The position numbers were made by a program, and so were the translations under genes. 18,639 bases of DNA from Bacillota bacterium (GTDB lineage Bacteria; Bacillota; Dehalobacteriia; UBA4068): contig JAUMYD010000016.1 in assembly GCA_030528765.1 (NCBI GenBank), forward strand, positions 1-18,639. Direction: 5' to 3'. The notes beneath the pieces were generated by a model that worked only from the letters and a program-made list of their open reading frames with translations, was not told the origin of the DNA and searched no databases. Below are positions 7,259 to 13,878 of the stretch, in pieces. Each line of letters starts with the position of its first letter. Positions within the stretch are counted from its first letter, which is position 1.

Positions 7259-8060
7259 TGCTTCGGCTCCTACCGATCCGGAAGCCTCCGCCCCGGAGGA
7301 ATTTCCCCAGGGAACGGATATGAGCCAGTTTACGACCTTCAGCCTGGGCCGGTACGGAGATTATCCAATGGGCAGCAGCCTGCAGCGCATGTATGAAACA
7401 GCCACCCGTGTGGTTTTGGGTGAATTCACTGCTTTTCAGGAGGCGGTGAGCATCCCAAGTGATCCCTTTAACCCCATCAAGGAATCAGAGAATAGCCATC
7501 TTGAGCGTCACTACTATCGCTTCACTGTGGAGCAGTGCCTGAAAGGAGATGTAGAGCCGGGCAGCATCATCGTGGATATCCCCTATATGTGGCAGATCAA
7601 GGGTGAGATCACAAATATGATCCTGGATGAGAAGACCGGCGTCATTCTCAAAGAGGCCACCATGCATGATCCTTATGAGATCGAAGTTCCTCATGAATTT
7701 TATATGGAGCCGGTTCCGGGGGAGAAAGTGCTGCTCTTTTTGGCCTATAGACCCAGTGAGCGGATCTATTATCCGGCCCTGGAGCCTTATGTGATCGCTT
7801 TTGATGCGGAGGGGATCGCAGAATGGCGCTCCAATCTTTTCCTTCCCCGGAGTGAGCGGGAGGAGCTGGCCACCAGCACCGGCCTGACGGAGAGTGGACG
7901 CACTGTCACCTGTGTGCAGAGAAATCTGTTGGATGAGTTGGAATTGGAGGATCAGATCAGCGGAAAAACGCTGGAGCAGCTGCTGGAGGAGATTGCGATT
8001 CTCCAGCTGCCCGCAGAAGAGCCTTCCCCCGATGAAGAAGCAGAGCTGCTTTGGGAATAA
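7131..8060 (+). CDS. Membrane-anchored exported protein of unknown function, long twin
   Basis: I do not recognise a named family. The N-terminus is basic (MPEKHKAHSKYF) and is followed by one hydrophobic segment at about residues 11-30, with no lipobox cysteine. This indicates a type II anchor or an uncleaved signal with the rest outside the cell. A Pro/Ala/Glu-rich linker (about 38-62) precedes a compact domain from about 85 that begins ATRVVLGEFTAF and contains YRFTVEQCLKGDV and PGEKVLLFLAYR, reminiscent of uncharacterised Clostridia surface proteins. The tail is acidic and helical. I chose ATG 7131 rather than the in-frame ATG 7125 because AAGGAGG at 7116-7122 is eight bases from 7131 but only two from 7125. 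It shares its 5' cassette with the next gene, which follows after 109 bases. Confidence 0.8.
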   Translation: MPEKHKAHSKYFLIPAVLCLILLAAALLLPQFGEAPQLEVPADASAPTDPEASAPEEFPQGTDMSQFTTFSLGRYGDYPMGSSLQRMYETATRVVLGEFTAFQEAVSIPSDPFNPIKESENSHLERHYYRFTVEQCLKGDVEPGSIIVDIPYMWQIKGEITNMILDEKTGVILKEATMHDPYEIEVPHEFYMEPVPGEKVLLFLAYRPSERIYYPALEPYVIAFDAEGIAEWRSNLFLPRSEREELATSTGLTESGRTVTCVQRNLLDELELEDQISGKTLEQLLEEIAILQLPAEEPSPDEEAELLWE

Positions 8061-8154
8061 AGCCTCCCGGAGCTGTGTTTTCAGCTCGCCGCTGCGGGCT
8101 TTCAGATACATATAGCAGCCCTTTGTAACCCCCGAAGAGAAAGAGAATTCCCAA

Positions 8155-8297
8155 AAGGAGGTCATGAACATGCCGGAAAAGAACAAAGCGCACTCTAAGT
8201 ATTTCCTCATCCCCGCTGCTCTCTGCCTCATCCTGCTGGCGGCGGCCCTGCTTCTGCCCCAGTTCGGCGAGGCCCCACAGCTGGAAATCCCCGCCGA
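8155..8297. repeat. Copy 2 of the 143-bp RBS-plus-membrane-anchor cassette
   Basis: The partner of 7116-7258, offset by 1039 bases, with four mismatches in 143. Third-codon positions are conserved as well as amino acids, so this reflects recent DNA duplication or gene conversion rather than protein-level constraint alone. Confidence 0.95.
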
Positions 8298-8676
8298 CGC
8301 CCTGGCGTTGACAGATGCCGGGGAATCCACGGAGCTGCTCACGGATGTGCGGCAGTGGAATCTTTCCCAGCTGGAGCAGCATCAGGTCTATCTGCAGGAT
8401 GGTCAGCTCTATGTGGATTGGGTATTCCCCAAAAAAGCGGCTGCTGACCAGATCGACCGGGCCCGGGCTTTCGTCCAGACCAGCTTCGTCCTGGGCTATC
8501 AGCAGATCCTCGGCCCCTACCCCTATCGGGCTGTGATCGAAGGCTATTATGGCGGTGAGCTGGAATGGACGGGCGTTACCTGCCGCATCTGGCAGGGCAG
8601 CAAGCTGGCCTTTGAAGATGTTTACGACAAGCTTTATCTGGATGTCCCCCTGACGGGCAGCGGCTCTGCCCACTGA
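8170..8676 (+). CDS. Membrane-anchored exported protein of unknown function, short twin
   Basis: The protein has 168 residues. The first 42 are almost identical to those of the preceding gene product (MPEKNKAHSKYFLIPAALCL, then a hydrophobic stretch ending before QFGEAPQLEIPAD). From about residue 45 the sequence is unrelated to the twin: QWNLSQLEQHQVYLQDGQLY, a VDWVFPKKAAADQIDRA segment and a C-terminal YYGGELEWTGVTCRIWQGSK region, suggesting a small extracytoplasmic alpha/beta domain. ATG 8170 is preferred over ATG 8164 on ribosome-site spacing (AAGGAGG 8155-8161, eight bases). No clear terminator separates it from the twin, so co-transcription is likely; a strong terminator follows it. Function unknown. 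Confidence 0.78.
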   Translation: MPEKNKAHSKYFLIPAALCLILLAAALLLPQFGEAPQLEIPADALALTDAGESTELLTDVRQWNLSQLEQHQVYLQDGQLYVDWVFPKKAAADQIDRARAFVQTSFVLGYQQILGPYPYRAVIEGYYGGELEWTGVTCRIWQGSKLAFEDVYDKLYLDVPLTGSGSAH

Positions 8677-8712
8677 TCTTTAACGCAGGAATAAAAAAGC
8701 CCCTCTCGTCAT

Positions 8713-8757
8713 AAAAAGTATGGAACGCTGGCAACAGCGCTCCATACTTTTTTTATT
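8713..8757 (+). terminator. Terminator between the short twin and spoIVA
   Basis: AAAAAGTATGGA (8713-8724) pairs with TCCATACTTTTT (8741-8752). After one mismatch CGCTG pairs with CAGCG around a GCAA tetraloop, and the T-run continues after the stem. It lies 36 bases after the upstream stop. Flanking bases CCTCTCGT (8702-8709) can also pair with ACGAGGGAGG near the spoIVA ribosome site. Confidence 0.88.
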
Positions 8758-8781
8758 CTGCAAAACGAGGGAGGGAAAAGA

Positions 8782-10278
8782 GTGGAAACTTTTGATGTTT
8801 TGAAAGATATCTCCGAGCGTACCGGCGGTGATATCTATTTGGGCGTGGTGGGCCCGGTCCGTACCGGGAAATCCACCTTCATCAAGCGCTTCATGGAGTC
8901 GTTGGTCCTTCCCAATATCGAAGATGCCCATGAGCGCAGCCGTACCATCGATGAGCTGCCCCAAAGCGGCTCCGGGCGAACGGTGATGACCGCGGAGCCC
9001 AAATTCATCCCGGCAGAGGCGGTGGAGATTCGCCTGGGGGATGCGGAAAACGGAGAGACCGACCTGCAGTTCCGGGTACGCCTGGTGGATTGCGTGGGCT
9101 ATGGGGTGGAAGGCGCCCGTGGCTTCGCGGATGAGGACGGCCCCCGCATGGTCTCTACCCCCTGGTTCGAGGAACCGGTCAGCTTCGAAAAAGCAGCGGA
9201 GACCGGCACGGAAAAGGTCATCCGGGAGCACAGCACCATTGGCGTGGTGATGCTGACGGACGGCAGCTTCGGGGAGCTGCCCCAGGAGGCCTATGCCCCC
9301 GCAGCGGAGCGGGTCATCAGCGAGCTGCAGCAGCTGGGAAAGCCCTTTGTCATCGTGGTCAACAGCTCTGACCCGGACGGGGAAAGGGCTCAGACGCTGG
9401 CGGAACAGCTGAGCGAGCAGTACGGCGTGGCTGTGCTGGTGCTGGATGTTCTGAATATGGATGAAGAGGATATCCTGACTGTGCTGGATGCGGCCTTGTA
9501 CGAATTCCCCGTCAGCGAGATCAGCGTGGGCCTGCCCCCCTGGGTTGAGGCGCTGGAGCAGGAGCATTGGCTGCGGCAGCGCTTTGAGCGGGATGTAAAC
9601 AGCGCCGCATTGGAAGTGAAAAAGGTGCGGGATATCTCCGCCATGCTGGAGCAGCTGGATCTGAATGAGCTGGCAGGGGGTGTGCATCTGAACAGCCTGG
9701 AGCTGGGCAGCGGGAAGGCGGCCATCCAGGTGGATGCTGCGGAGGGCCTCTTCCATCGGGTGCTCAGCGAATACGCCGGGACGGAGATCCGGGGCGAGCA
9801 GGATATTCTCCCTCTGATGCGGGAATTCGCCGCCGCTGCCCGGGAATGGCGGAAGATCAGCCCAGCTATGGCAGAGGTGGGCGAAGTGGGCTATGGGGTG
9901 GTGAACCCCTGCCTGGATGAGATGTATCTGGAGGAGCCGGAGCTGATCCGCACCGGCGGGCATTTCGGGGTGCGCCTGCGGGCTTCCGCGCCCAGCTATC
10001 ATATTATTCGTGCCAATGTGCTGACAGAGATCACCCCCATGATCGGCACAGAGAGCCAGTGCGAGGAGCTGGTGCGCTACATCACCAGCGAATTTGAGGA
10101 TGACCCCCAGCGCATCTGGCAGACCAATGTTTTCGGGAAATCCCTCTACGATCTGGTCAGCGAAGGCATCTCCGGGAAGCTCTACCGCATGCCGGAGCAG
10201 GCTAGGGAGAAGCTGGCAGATACCCTGCAGCGCATCGTGAACGATACCGGCGGCGGGATCATCTGCATCATCATCTGA
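8782..10278 (+). CDS. spoIVA: Stage IV sporulation protein A, spore coat morphogenetic ATPase
   Basis: In Bacillus subtilis SpoIVA hydrolyses ATP to polymerise on the outer forespore membrane, forming the basement layer for the coat. This 498-residue protein matches it along its whole length. The N-terminus ETFDVLKDISERTGGDIYLG runs into the P-loop GPVRTGKST (24-32, Lys30). DELPQSGSGRT, VDCVGYG (102-108), STPWFEEPV and REHSTIGVV follow in the ATPase part, and the C-terminus ends GGGIICIII like the family tail that contacts the membrane anchor. The start is GTG 8782, preceded six bases away by GAGGGAGGG (8767-8775). SpoVM, its partner encoded just upstream in Bacillus, is not seen here. Expression in the mother cell under sigma-E is expected from the family, but I found no convincing sigma-E promoter. 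Confidence 0.97.
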   Translation: METFDVLKDISERTGGDIYLGVVGPVRTGKSTFIKRFMESLVLPNIEDAHERSRTIDELPQSGSGRTVMTAEPKFIPAEAVEIRLGDAENGETDLQFRVRLVDCVGYGVEGARGFADEDGPRMVSTPWFEEPVSFEKAAETGTEKVIREHSTIGVVMLTDGSFGELPQEAYAPAAERVISELQQLGKPFVIVVNSSDPDGERAQTLAEQLSEQYGVAVLVLDVLNMDEEDILTVLDAALYEFPVSEISVGLPPWVEALEQEHWLRQRFERDVNSAALEVKKVRDISAMLEQLDLNELAGGVHLNSLELGSGKAAIQVDAAEGLFHRVLSEYAGTEIRGEQDILPLMREFAAAAREWRKISPAMAEVGEVGYGVVNPCLDEMYLEEPELIRTGGHFGVRLRASAPSYHIIRANVLTEITPMIGTESQCEELVRYITSEFEDDPQRIWQTNVFGKSLYDLVSEGISGKLYRMPEQAREKLADTLQRIVNDTGGGIICIII

Positions 10279-10343
10279 GCAGAAGCCTGCAGCGTTTTTA
10301 TGTCATGGGGAAGGAGCATTATAAGGATCATTATATGGAAGGG

Positions 10344-10379
10344 CCAGGCAGCCGGAGCGATCCGGCTGCCTGGTCTTTT
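10344..10379 (+). terminator. Terminator after spoIVA
   Basis: CCAGGCAGCCGGA (10344-10356), loop GCGA, TCCGGCTGCCTGG (10361-10373), then TCTTTTC. The perfect 13-bp stem lies 65 bases past the spoIVA stop. The rest of 10279-10577 shows no gene. Confidence 0.9.
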
Positions 10380-10529
10380 CCCGGGCCGGGACTGCTGCTT
10401 CCCCCTTGCTGCCATCCAGCTGCTGTCGGAAGCGGCTGAAGCGCTTTGCAGCGGATTTTCGGAAGTCCACAGCCTCTGCGGCAAAGGGTCTGTTTTGCGC
10501 TTATCTGTGGCAGCAAATTTTCCGCTTGC

Positions 10530-10568
10530 AAAAAACTCCCCCGCCGGAATGCGCTCCGGACGGGGGAG
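10530..10568 (-). terminator. Terminator of the GntR–ABC operon
   Basis: Read on the minus strand, CTCCCCCG and CGGGGGAG (10561-10568 and 10536-10543) form the outer stem. An inner CCGGA/TCCGG stem has one bulged base, and TTTTTTG follows. It lies just past the permease stop. Confidence 0.9.
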
Positions 10569-10577
10569 GGGAAAGCT

Positions 10578-11339
10578 CTATTTTGCTGCAGTGATGGCTG
10601 CCTTTCGGCAGAGCAGCCAGTTCAGCGCCATTGCCAACAGCGCCACGATCAAGAAGAAAAGGATCCAGGAAGAAACTGCTGCCCCGAACCATTTGCCCAA
10701 GGCCGACAATGCTCCCAATAGGGGAGAGCTGGGCGGCAGTGCAGATAGGAAAGCCGGTAGAATTATGAAGAAGAGGATGGGTGCGCCAACGCCCGCCACC
10801 AGCTTCCAGAATTTATTCAACCGATAAAAGAGCAGGGAGATGAACATGCCGGCTGCCTGTGCGGCCAGGCAGAGGCTGGCTGTGCAGAGTGCTGCTTCCC
10901 CATGCTGCCCCAGGCTGAGAACAGCTTCCGCATCCTGCAGGTAGAGAATCTGGTAGAGATCTGTATAAAAGATGATCTCAGTGCTGTTCCAGACTGCCTG
11001 CCCAAAAAGCAGCAGAAGCTGCCCGAAGATCGCCAGCAGCAGGCTGCTGCAAACTGCGGTGCTCAGCAGAGCAAGGAAGCCGCTGCGGCGGCCGATGCCG
11101 TGCTGGATGCCCATGCGCAGGTATTCCCGGCTGCCCACAATGCCGCTGACCAGGCTGAAAATGGCCGCTGCCATGGAAAAGGAGGAAAAGTGGACCTCTC
11201 CACCGTCCGGGGATGTCAGATAGAACATGAGTGGGATAAAAATCAATACCAGCAGCATGACCAGGGAAAAAACAGACATAGCCCGCAGGCTGTCCCGCAG
11301 TGTATAGCGGAGCATAGGGCGCAGATTCATTTTCAGCAT
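10578..11339 (-). CDS. ABC transporter permease subunit
   Basis: An integral membrane protein of 253 residues with about six hydrophobic segments (roughly 22-42, 55-72, 88-116, 145-168, 180-200 and 215-243). There are no soluble domains, and a conserved LGSREYLRMGIQHGIGRR-like stretch (actual residues GSREYLRMGIQHGIGRR near 68-84) forms the probable coupling loop. It is the partner of the ATPase encoded upstream: ATG overlaps the ATPase stop in ATGCTGA, and the ribosome site AGGAGG lies within the ATPase end seven bases away, so translation is coupled. The substrate is unknown. In YtrA-type operons such pumps are linked to cell-envelope stress or antimicrobial peptides, which is only inference here. 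Confidence 0.85.
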   Translation of the reverse strand: MLKMNLRPMLRYTLRDSLRAMSVFSLVMLLVLIFIPLMFYLTSPDGGEVHFSSFSMAAAIFSLVSGIVGSREYLRMGIQHGIGRRSGFLALLSTAVCSSLLLAIFGQLLLLFGQAVWNSTEIIFYTDLYQILYLQDAEAVLSLGQHGEAALCTASLCLAAQAAGMFISLLFYRLNKFWKLVAGVGAPILFFIILPAFLSALPPSSPLLGALSALGKWFGAAVSSWILFFLIVALLAMALNWLLCRKAAITAAK

Positions 11340-12196
11340 GATTCTTCCTCCTCTCGCATCAAGCTGATGAAATAGTCCTGTAAAGTAGCCGGGGCGAATT
11401 GCAGCCCCTCTACCGGCCTTGGCAGGCCATTGCCCTGCTGCAGGGTCGCGCTTTTCAGGCCACCCAGGCTTTGTACGGAAAGTGCTTCCTTCCCCAGCAG
11501 GTATTGATCCACCAGCACTGCCGGGCCGGAGACGGTATAAGCGCCGCGGAGCAGTTCCTCCACGGGCATATCCTTCAACAAGCGCCCATTGTGGAGGATC
11601 AGCACGTGCTCCAGCAGATTCGCCGCCTCCTGGATGATGTGGGTGGAAAGCAGGATGGTGCAGGGGGATTCTGCATATTTTTCCAGCAGCAGGCGATAAA
11701 ACAAATCTCTGTGCTGGGCATCCAGCCCCAGCACCGGCTCATCCAGCAGCAGGATGGGCGTATTCACGGAAAGTGCCAGCACCAGCCGGAAGATGGAGGC
11801 GTAGCCGGTGGAAAGATTGCTGATCTTCTTTTTGGTATTCAGGCCAAACTGCCGGGAAAGCTCCAGTGCCTTCGGCATATCAAAATGGGGATAAAAAATT
11901 TCTGCGGCCTGAAAAGCCTTATTCACCCGCATGTCCTCAGGATAATAATTCTGTTCCCCCATAAGGAAGATATTCCCCAGAGCACGGTCGTTTTCGAAGA
12001 TGGATTCCCCATCTGCCAGCACCTGCCCCTCTGTGGGGTAGATGCGGTTGGTGATGATGTTCAGCAGGGTGCTTTTTCCTGCGCCATTGTTACCCAGCAG
12101 CCCATAGATGCGGTTTTCCTTCAGAGTCAGGTTGATTTGATCCAGGGCGATGGTGCTGCCAAAATGCTTGCTTATGTTCTGGAGTTCAATCTTCAT
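11333..12196 (-). CDS. ABC transporter ATP-binding protein, YtrA-operon type
   Basis: A 287-residue ATPase that energises the adjacent permease. Walker A is GNNGAGKST (35-43), Walker B ILLLDEP (148-154, catalytic Glu153) and the switch histidine is His186 in LSTHIIQE. The signature motif is LSTGY (128-132) instead of LSGGQ, a degenerate form common in this branch of exporters. A C-terminal extension of about 70 residues follows the nucleotide-binding core, as in BcrA/YtrB-like proteins. Its ATG lies inside the end of the regulator gene (11-base overlap) and its stop overlaps the permease start, so the three genes form one operon. Confidence 0.92.
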   Translation of the reverse strand: MKIELQNISKHFGSTIALDQINLTLKENRIYGLLGNNGAGKSTLLNIITNRIYPTEGQVLADGESIFENDRALGNIFLMGEQNYYPEDMRVNKAFQAAEIFYPHFDMPKALELSRQFGLNTKKKISNLSTGYASIFRLVLALSVNTPILLLDEPVLGLDAQHRDLFYRLLLEKYAESPCTILLSTHIIQEAANLLEHVLILHNGRLLKDMPVEELLRGAYTVSGPAVLVDQYLLGKEALSVQSLGGLKSATLQQGNGLPRPVEGLQFAPATLQDYFISLMREEEESC

Positions 12197-12557
12197 GCTC
12201 GTTCAAACCTCTTTCTATCAGATTTTCCAGCTCTTCTTTGCGCAGGCCCAGACGCTGGGCCTCTCTGCTCAGTGGGAGCACATAATCACGGTAAAAGTCT
12301 GCCTGCCGCCTTTTTGCCAGCTGTTCCTGGGCTCCTTTGACTACAAACATGCCCACGCCCCGTTTTTTGTAGAGCAGCCCGGCATCCACCAGCAGGTTGA
12401 TTCCCTTCAGCGCAGTAGCGGGGTTGATCTTATAGAGCAGGGAGTATTCCGTGATGGAAGGAATCTGCGTTTCTTCCGGATAGGCACCACTGAGGATGGC
12501 ATCCTCCAGCTGTTCTGCCAGTTGCAGGAAGATGGGGCCTTCTTCGGAAAAAGGCAT
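12186..12557 (-). CDS. GntR family transcriptional regulator, YtrA subfamily
   Basis: A short one-domain regulator of 123 residues: a winged helix-turn-helix (FLQLAEQLEDAILSGAY ... QIPSITEYSLLYKINPATAL ... GLLYKKRGVGMFV) plus a brief helical tail for dimerisation, without the large ligand domain of other GntR proteins. In known YtrA-type systems it represses its own operon and the ABC genes that follow. I chose ATG 12557 because AAAGAGGTG ends nine bases before it; an in-frame GTG at 12569 would fall within that ribosome site. A palindrome at 12580-12601 overlaps the probable transcription start and is the likely operator. Confidence 0.9.
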   Translation of the reverse strand: MPFSEEGPIFLQLAEQLEDAILSGAYPEETQIPSITEYSLLYKINPATALKGINLLVDAGLLYKKRGVGMFVVKGAQEQLAKRRQADFYRDYVLPLSREAQRLGLRKEELENLIERGLNEHED

Positions 12558-12579
12558 TTTTATACGCACCTCTTTTAGT

Positions 12580-12601
12580 TAGTTAGTTGAGTAATTAACT
12601 A
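12580..12601. promoter_or_regulatory. Candidate YtrA/GntR operator palindrome
   Basis: The 22-bp element has perfect outer arms TAGTTA and TAACTA, and inner TT and AA also placed symmetrically. It lies between the ribosome site and the -10 region of the regulator operon, so binding would block initiation. An additional AGTTA repeat adjoins it on the gene side. Spacing and symmetry resemble sites of YtrA-type repressors. Confidence 0.6.
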
Positions 12602-12608
12602 TATAAAT

Positions 12609-12636
12609 AATATACCCTGGGTCCTCTCTTTGTCAA
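12609..12636 (-). promoter_or_regulatory. Promoter of the GntR–ABC operon
   Basis: On the minus strand a consensus TTGACA (12631-12636) is followed after 16 bases by TATATT (12609-12614), or after 18 by TATTAT (12607-12612). The predicted start falls inside or next to the palindrome at 12580-12601. The remaining bases between this promoter and tadA (12637-12785) show nothing I can identify. Confidence 0.65.
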
Positions 12637-12785
12637 GCCTTTTCTGCTGCGCACCCTTTTCTCCTCTTTTTTCGGGCGGTCTGCCTGCCAGCAGGGAAGC
12701 TATCCGGCAAAGGTCATAGCAGGAAAGTCCTGTGGGGCGGGGAAAAGAGCTTTCAGCAGAGCCTGCGAAAGTTCGAAGCGCCGGA

Positions 12786-12824
12786 GAAAAGAACAGGCAC
12801 AGCAGTTTAAACTGCCGTGCCTGT
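12786..12824 (-). terminator. Terminator after tadA
   Basis: On the minus strand ACAGGCAC and GTGCCTGT (12817-12824 and 12793-12800) form the outer stem around a self-complementary GCAGTTTAAACTGC core, followed by TCTTTT. It lies 25 bases past the tadA stop. Confidence 0.8.
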
Positions 12825-12849
12825 AGCTGTGTCGATAAGTGCCGAAGGT

Positions 12850-13377
12850 TTATTCCTCTTTTGTGTTGTTGTCTGCCTTTTCCTCCTGCCTTGCGGCATT
12901 TTTTTTCTGCTTCTCCCGCTTCCGGGCGAAGAAGGCCCGCAGCAGCGCGGCGCTTTCCTCTGCCAGCAGGCCGCTTTCCACCGTCATGCGGTGATTGAGC
13001 ACAGGGTGATCCACAATGTTCATCACTGTCCCGGCAGCCCCTGCCTTTGGGTCCGGGGCTGCGTAGATCAGCCGCTCAATGCGGGCATTGACCAGAGCCC
13101 CGGCGCACATGGGGCAGGGCTCCAGCGTCACATAGAGCGTGGCCCTGGGGATGCGCCAGCCACCCAGTGTGGCGCAGGCCTGGCGAATGGCACTCATCTC
13201 CGCATGGAGTGTGGCATCCCGGCCTTGCTCCCGCTGGTTATAGCCCCAGCCCACCGGCCGCCCATCGGAGACGATCACCGCGCCCACGGGCACCTCATCC
13301 TCTTCTGCGGCCTGTTCTGCCAGCTTCAGGGCATGCTGCATATAAAAAATATCATCGTCGCTGAAGTATTTTTCCAT
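12850..13377 (-). CDS. tadA: tRNA adenosine(34) deaminase TadA
   Basis: Deaminates adenosine to inosine at the wobble position of tRNA-Arg(ACG). The zinc-dependent cytidine/deoxycytidylate deaminase fold is clear: HAE at 58-60 (Glu60 catalytic) and PCPMC with Cys88 and Cys91 as zinc ligands, preceded by VPVGAVIV. I start it at ATG 13377 (175 residues, slightly long for the family). The frame stays open 41 codons further upstream, but that part has no TadA similarity and crosses the promoter. The ribosome binding site before ATG 13377 is weak. The C-terminus has a charged extension rich in Lys and Glu beyond the usual end. Its neighbour on the other strand is itself a tRNA-Arg gene, though not the substrate isoacceptor. 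Confidence 0.93.
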   Translation of the reverse strand: MEKYFSDDDIFYMQHALKLAEQAAEEDEVPVGAVIVSDGRPVGWGYNQREQGRDATLHAEMSAIRQACATLGGWRIPRATLYVTLEPCPMCAGALVNARIERLIYAAPDPKAGAAGTVMNIVDHPVLNHRMTVESGLLAEESAALLRAFFARKREKQKKNAARQEEKADNNTKEE

Positions 13378-13437
13378 AGTAAAACTTTTCTGCTGCTTTT
13401 CTGATCGGGAAAAGCTCCCTTTCTTTTCGATGCTCTG

Positions 13438-13467
13438 ATTATAACATATCTTGACGGCTCGGGTCAA
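13438..13467 (-). promoter_or_regulatory. tadA promoter
   Basis: On the minus strand TTGACC (13462-13467), an 18-base spacer and a perfect TATAAT (13438-13443). It points to a start near 13431, about 54 bases before the tadA ATG, and is interlocked with the divergent tRNA promoter. Confidence 0.65.
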
Positions 13468-13479
13468 AAAGAGTAAAAT
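13451..13479 (+). promoter_or_regulatory. tRNA-Arg promoter
   Basis: TTGACG (13451-13456), 17 bases, TAAAAT (13474-13479), giving a start about 20 bases before the mature tRNA end. Its -35 box lies within the spacer of the opposing tadA promoter. Confidence 0.75.
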
Positions 13480-13504
13480 ATATCGTAGTAAATCTCCCAT
13501 ATTT

Positions 13505-13581
13505 GCGCCCGTAGCTCAGCAGGATAGAGCATTCGCCTCCTAAGCGAAAGGTCGCGCGTTCGAATCGCGCTGGGCGCGCCA
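13505..13581 (+). tRNA. tRNA-Arg (CCT)
   Basis: Acceptor GCGCCCG (13505-13511) pairs with TGGGCGC (13571-13577) with one G-T wobble. The D arm has GCTCAGCAGGATAGAGC. The anticodon stem TTCGC/GCGAA holds loop CTCCTAA with CCT at 13539-13541. The T arm is CGCGCGTTCGAATCGCG, and CCA is encoded at 13579-13581. Confidence 0.95.
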
Positions 13582-13591
13582 TTTGTGCAGA

Positions 13592-13636
13592 GCCCCGGTG
13601 ATTATTATAATTGCCGGGGCATTGTTGTTTTTTCTT
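13592..13636 (+). terminator. Terminator after tRNA-Arg
   Basis: GCCCCGG (13592-13598) pairs with CCGGGGC (13614-13620) around an AT-rich loop; ATTGTTGTTTTTTC follows. The next stretch to 13878 is AT-rich, with a short direct repeat (TATAAAAATAAAA twice, near 13652 and 13667), and shows no convincing promoter or gene. Confidence 0.85.
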
Positions 13637-13878
13637 TGGTCGGGAGATTTTTATAAAAATAAAATCTATAAAAATAAAAAATTTTGAAACCAAAATCATT
13701 GAGGCGCACTATTGATATATATTGACTGCAAAGCAGAAGGAGCAGCAGGGTGCTGTTCTCCGTGAGCCAGGGAAGATGCTTTCGTTAAACAGGCTTGCCC
13801 GTGCAAATGTATTGGAAAAGAATCGTGTTTTAGACCAGCGCAGTGGTTTGAAATATTAAAAAGAAAAGGAGAAAAAAC

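Noticed and set aside
7111..7323. A short frame starting at ATG 7111, out of register with the anchored protein
   Set aside because: It overlaps the ribosome site of the real gene and yields an Arg/Ser/Pro-rich shadow sequence.
8680..10002. A 440-residue minus-strand frame opposite spoIVA
   Set aside because: spoIVA matches its family along its whole length on the plus strand; the antisense frame is a by-product of codon bias.
12640..12785. A possible structured RNA between the GntR promoter and the tadA terminator
   Set aside because: I could not match it to any RNA family and found no convincing promoter or extended stem.
13378..13500. A 41-codon upstream extension of tadA
   Set aside because: It has no similarity to TadA N-termini and runs across the probable tadA promoter, so the start at 13377 is preferred.
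13652..13680. Short AT-rich direct repeats that might suggest a CRISPR or tandem array
   Set aside because: Only two imperfect copies of a simple A/T sequence are present, with no spacer pattern.
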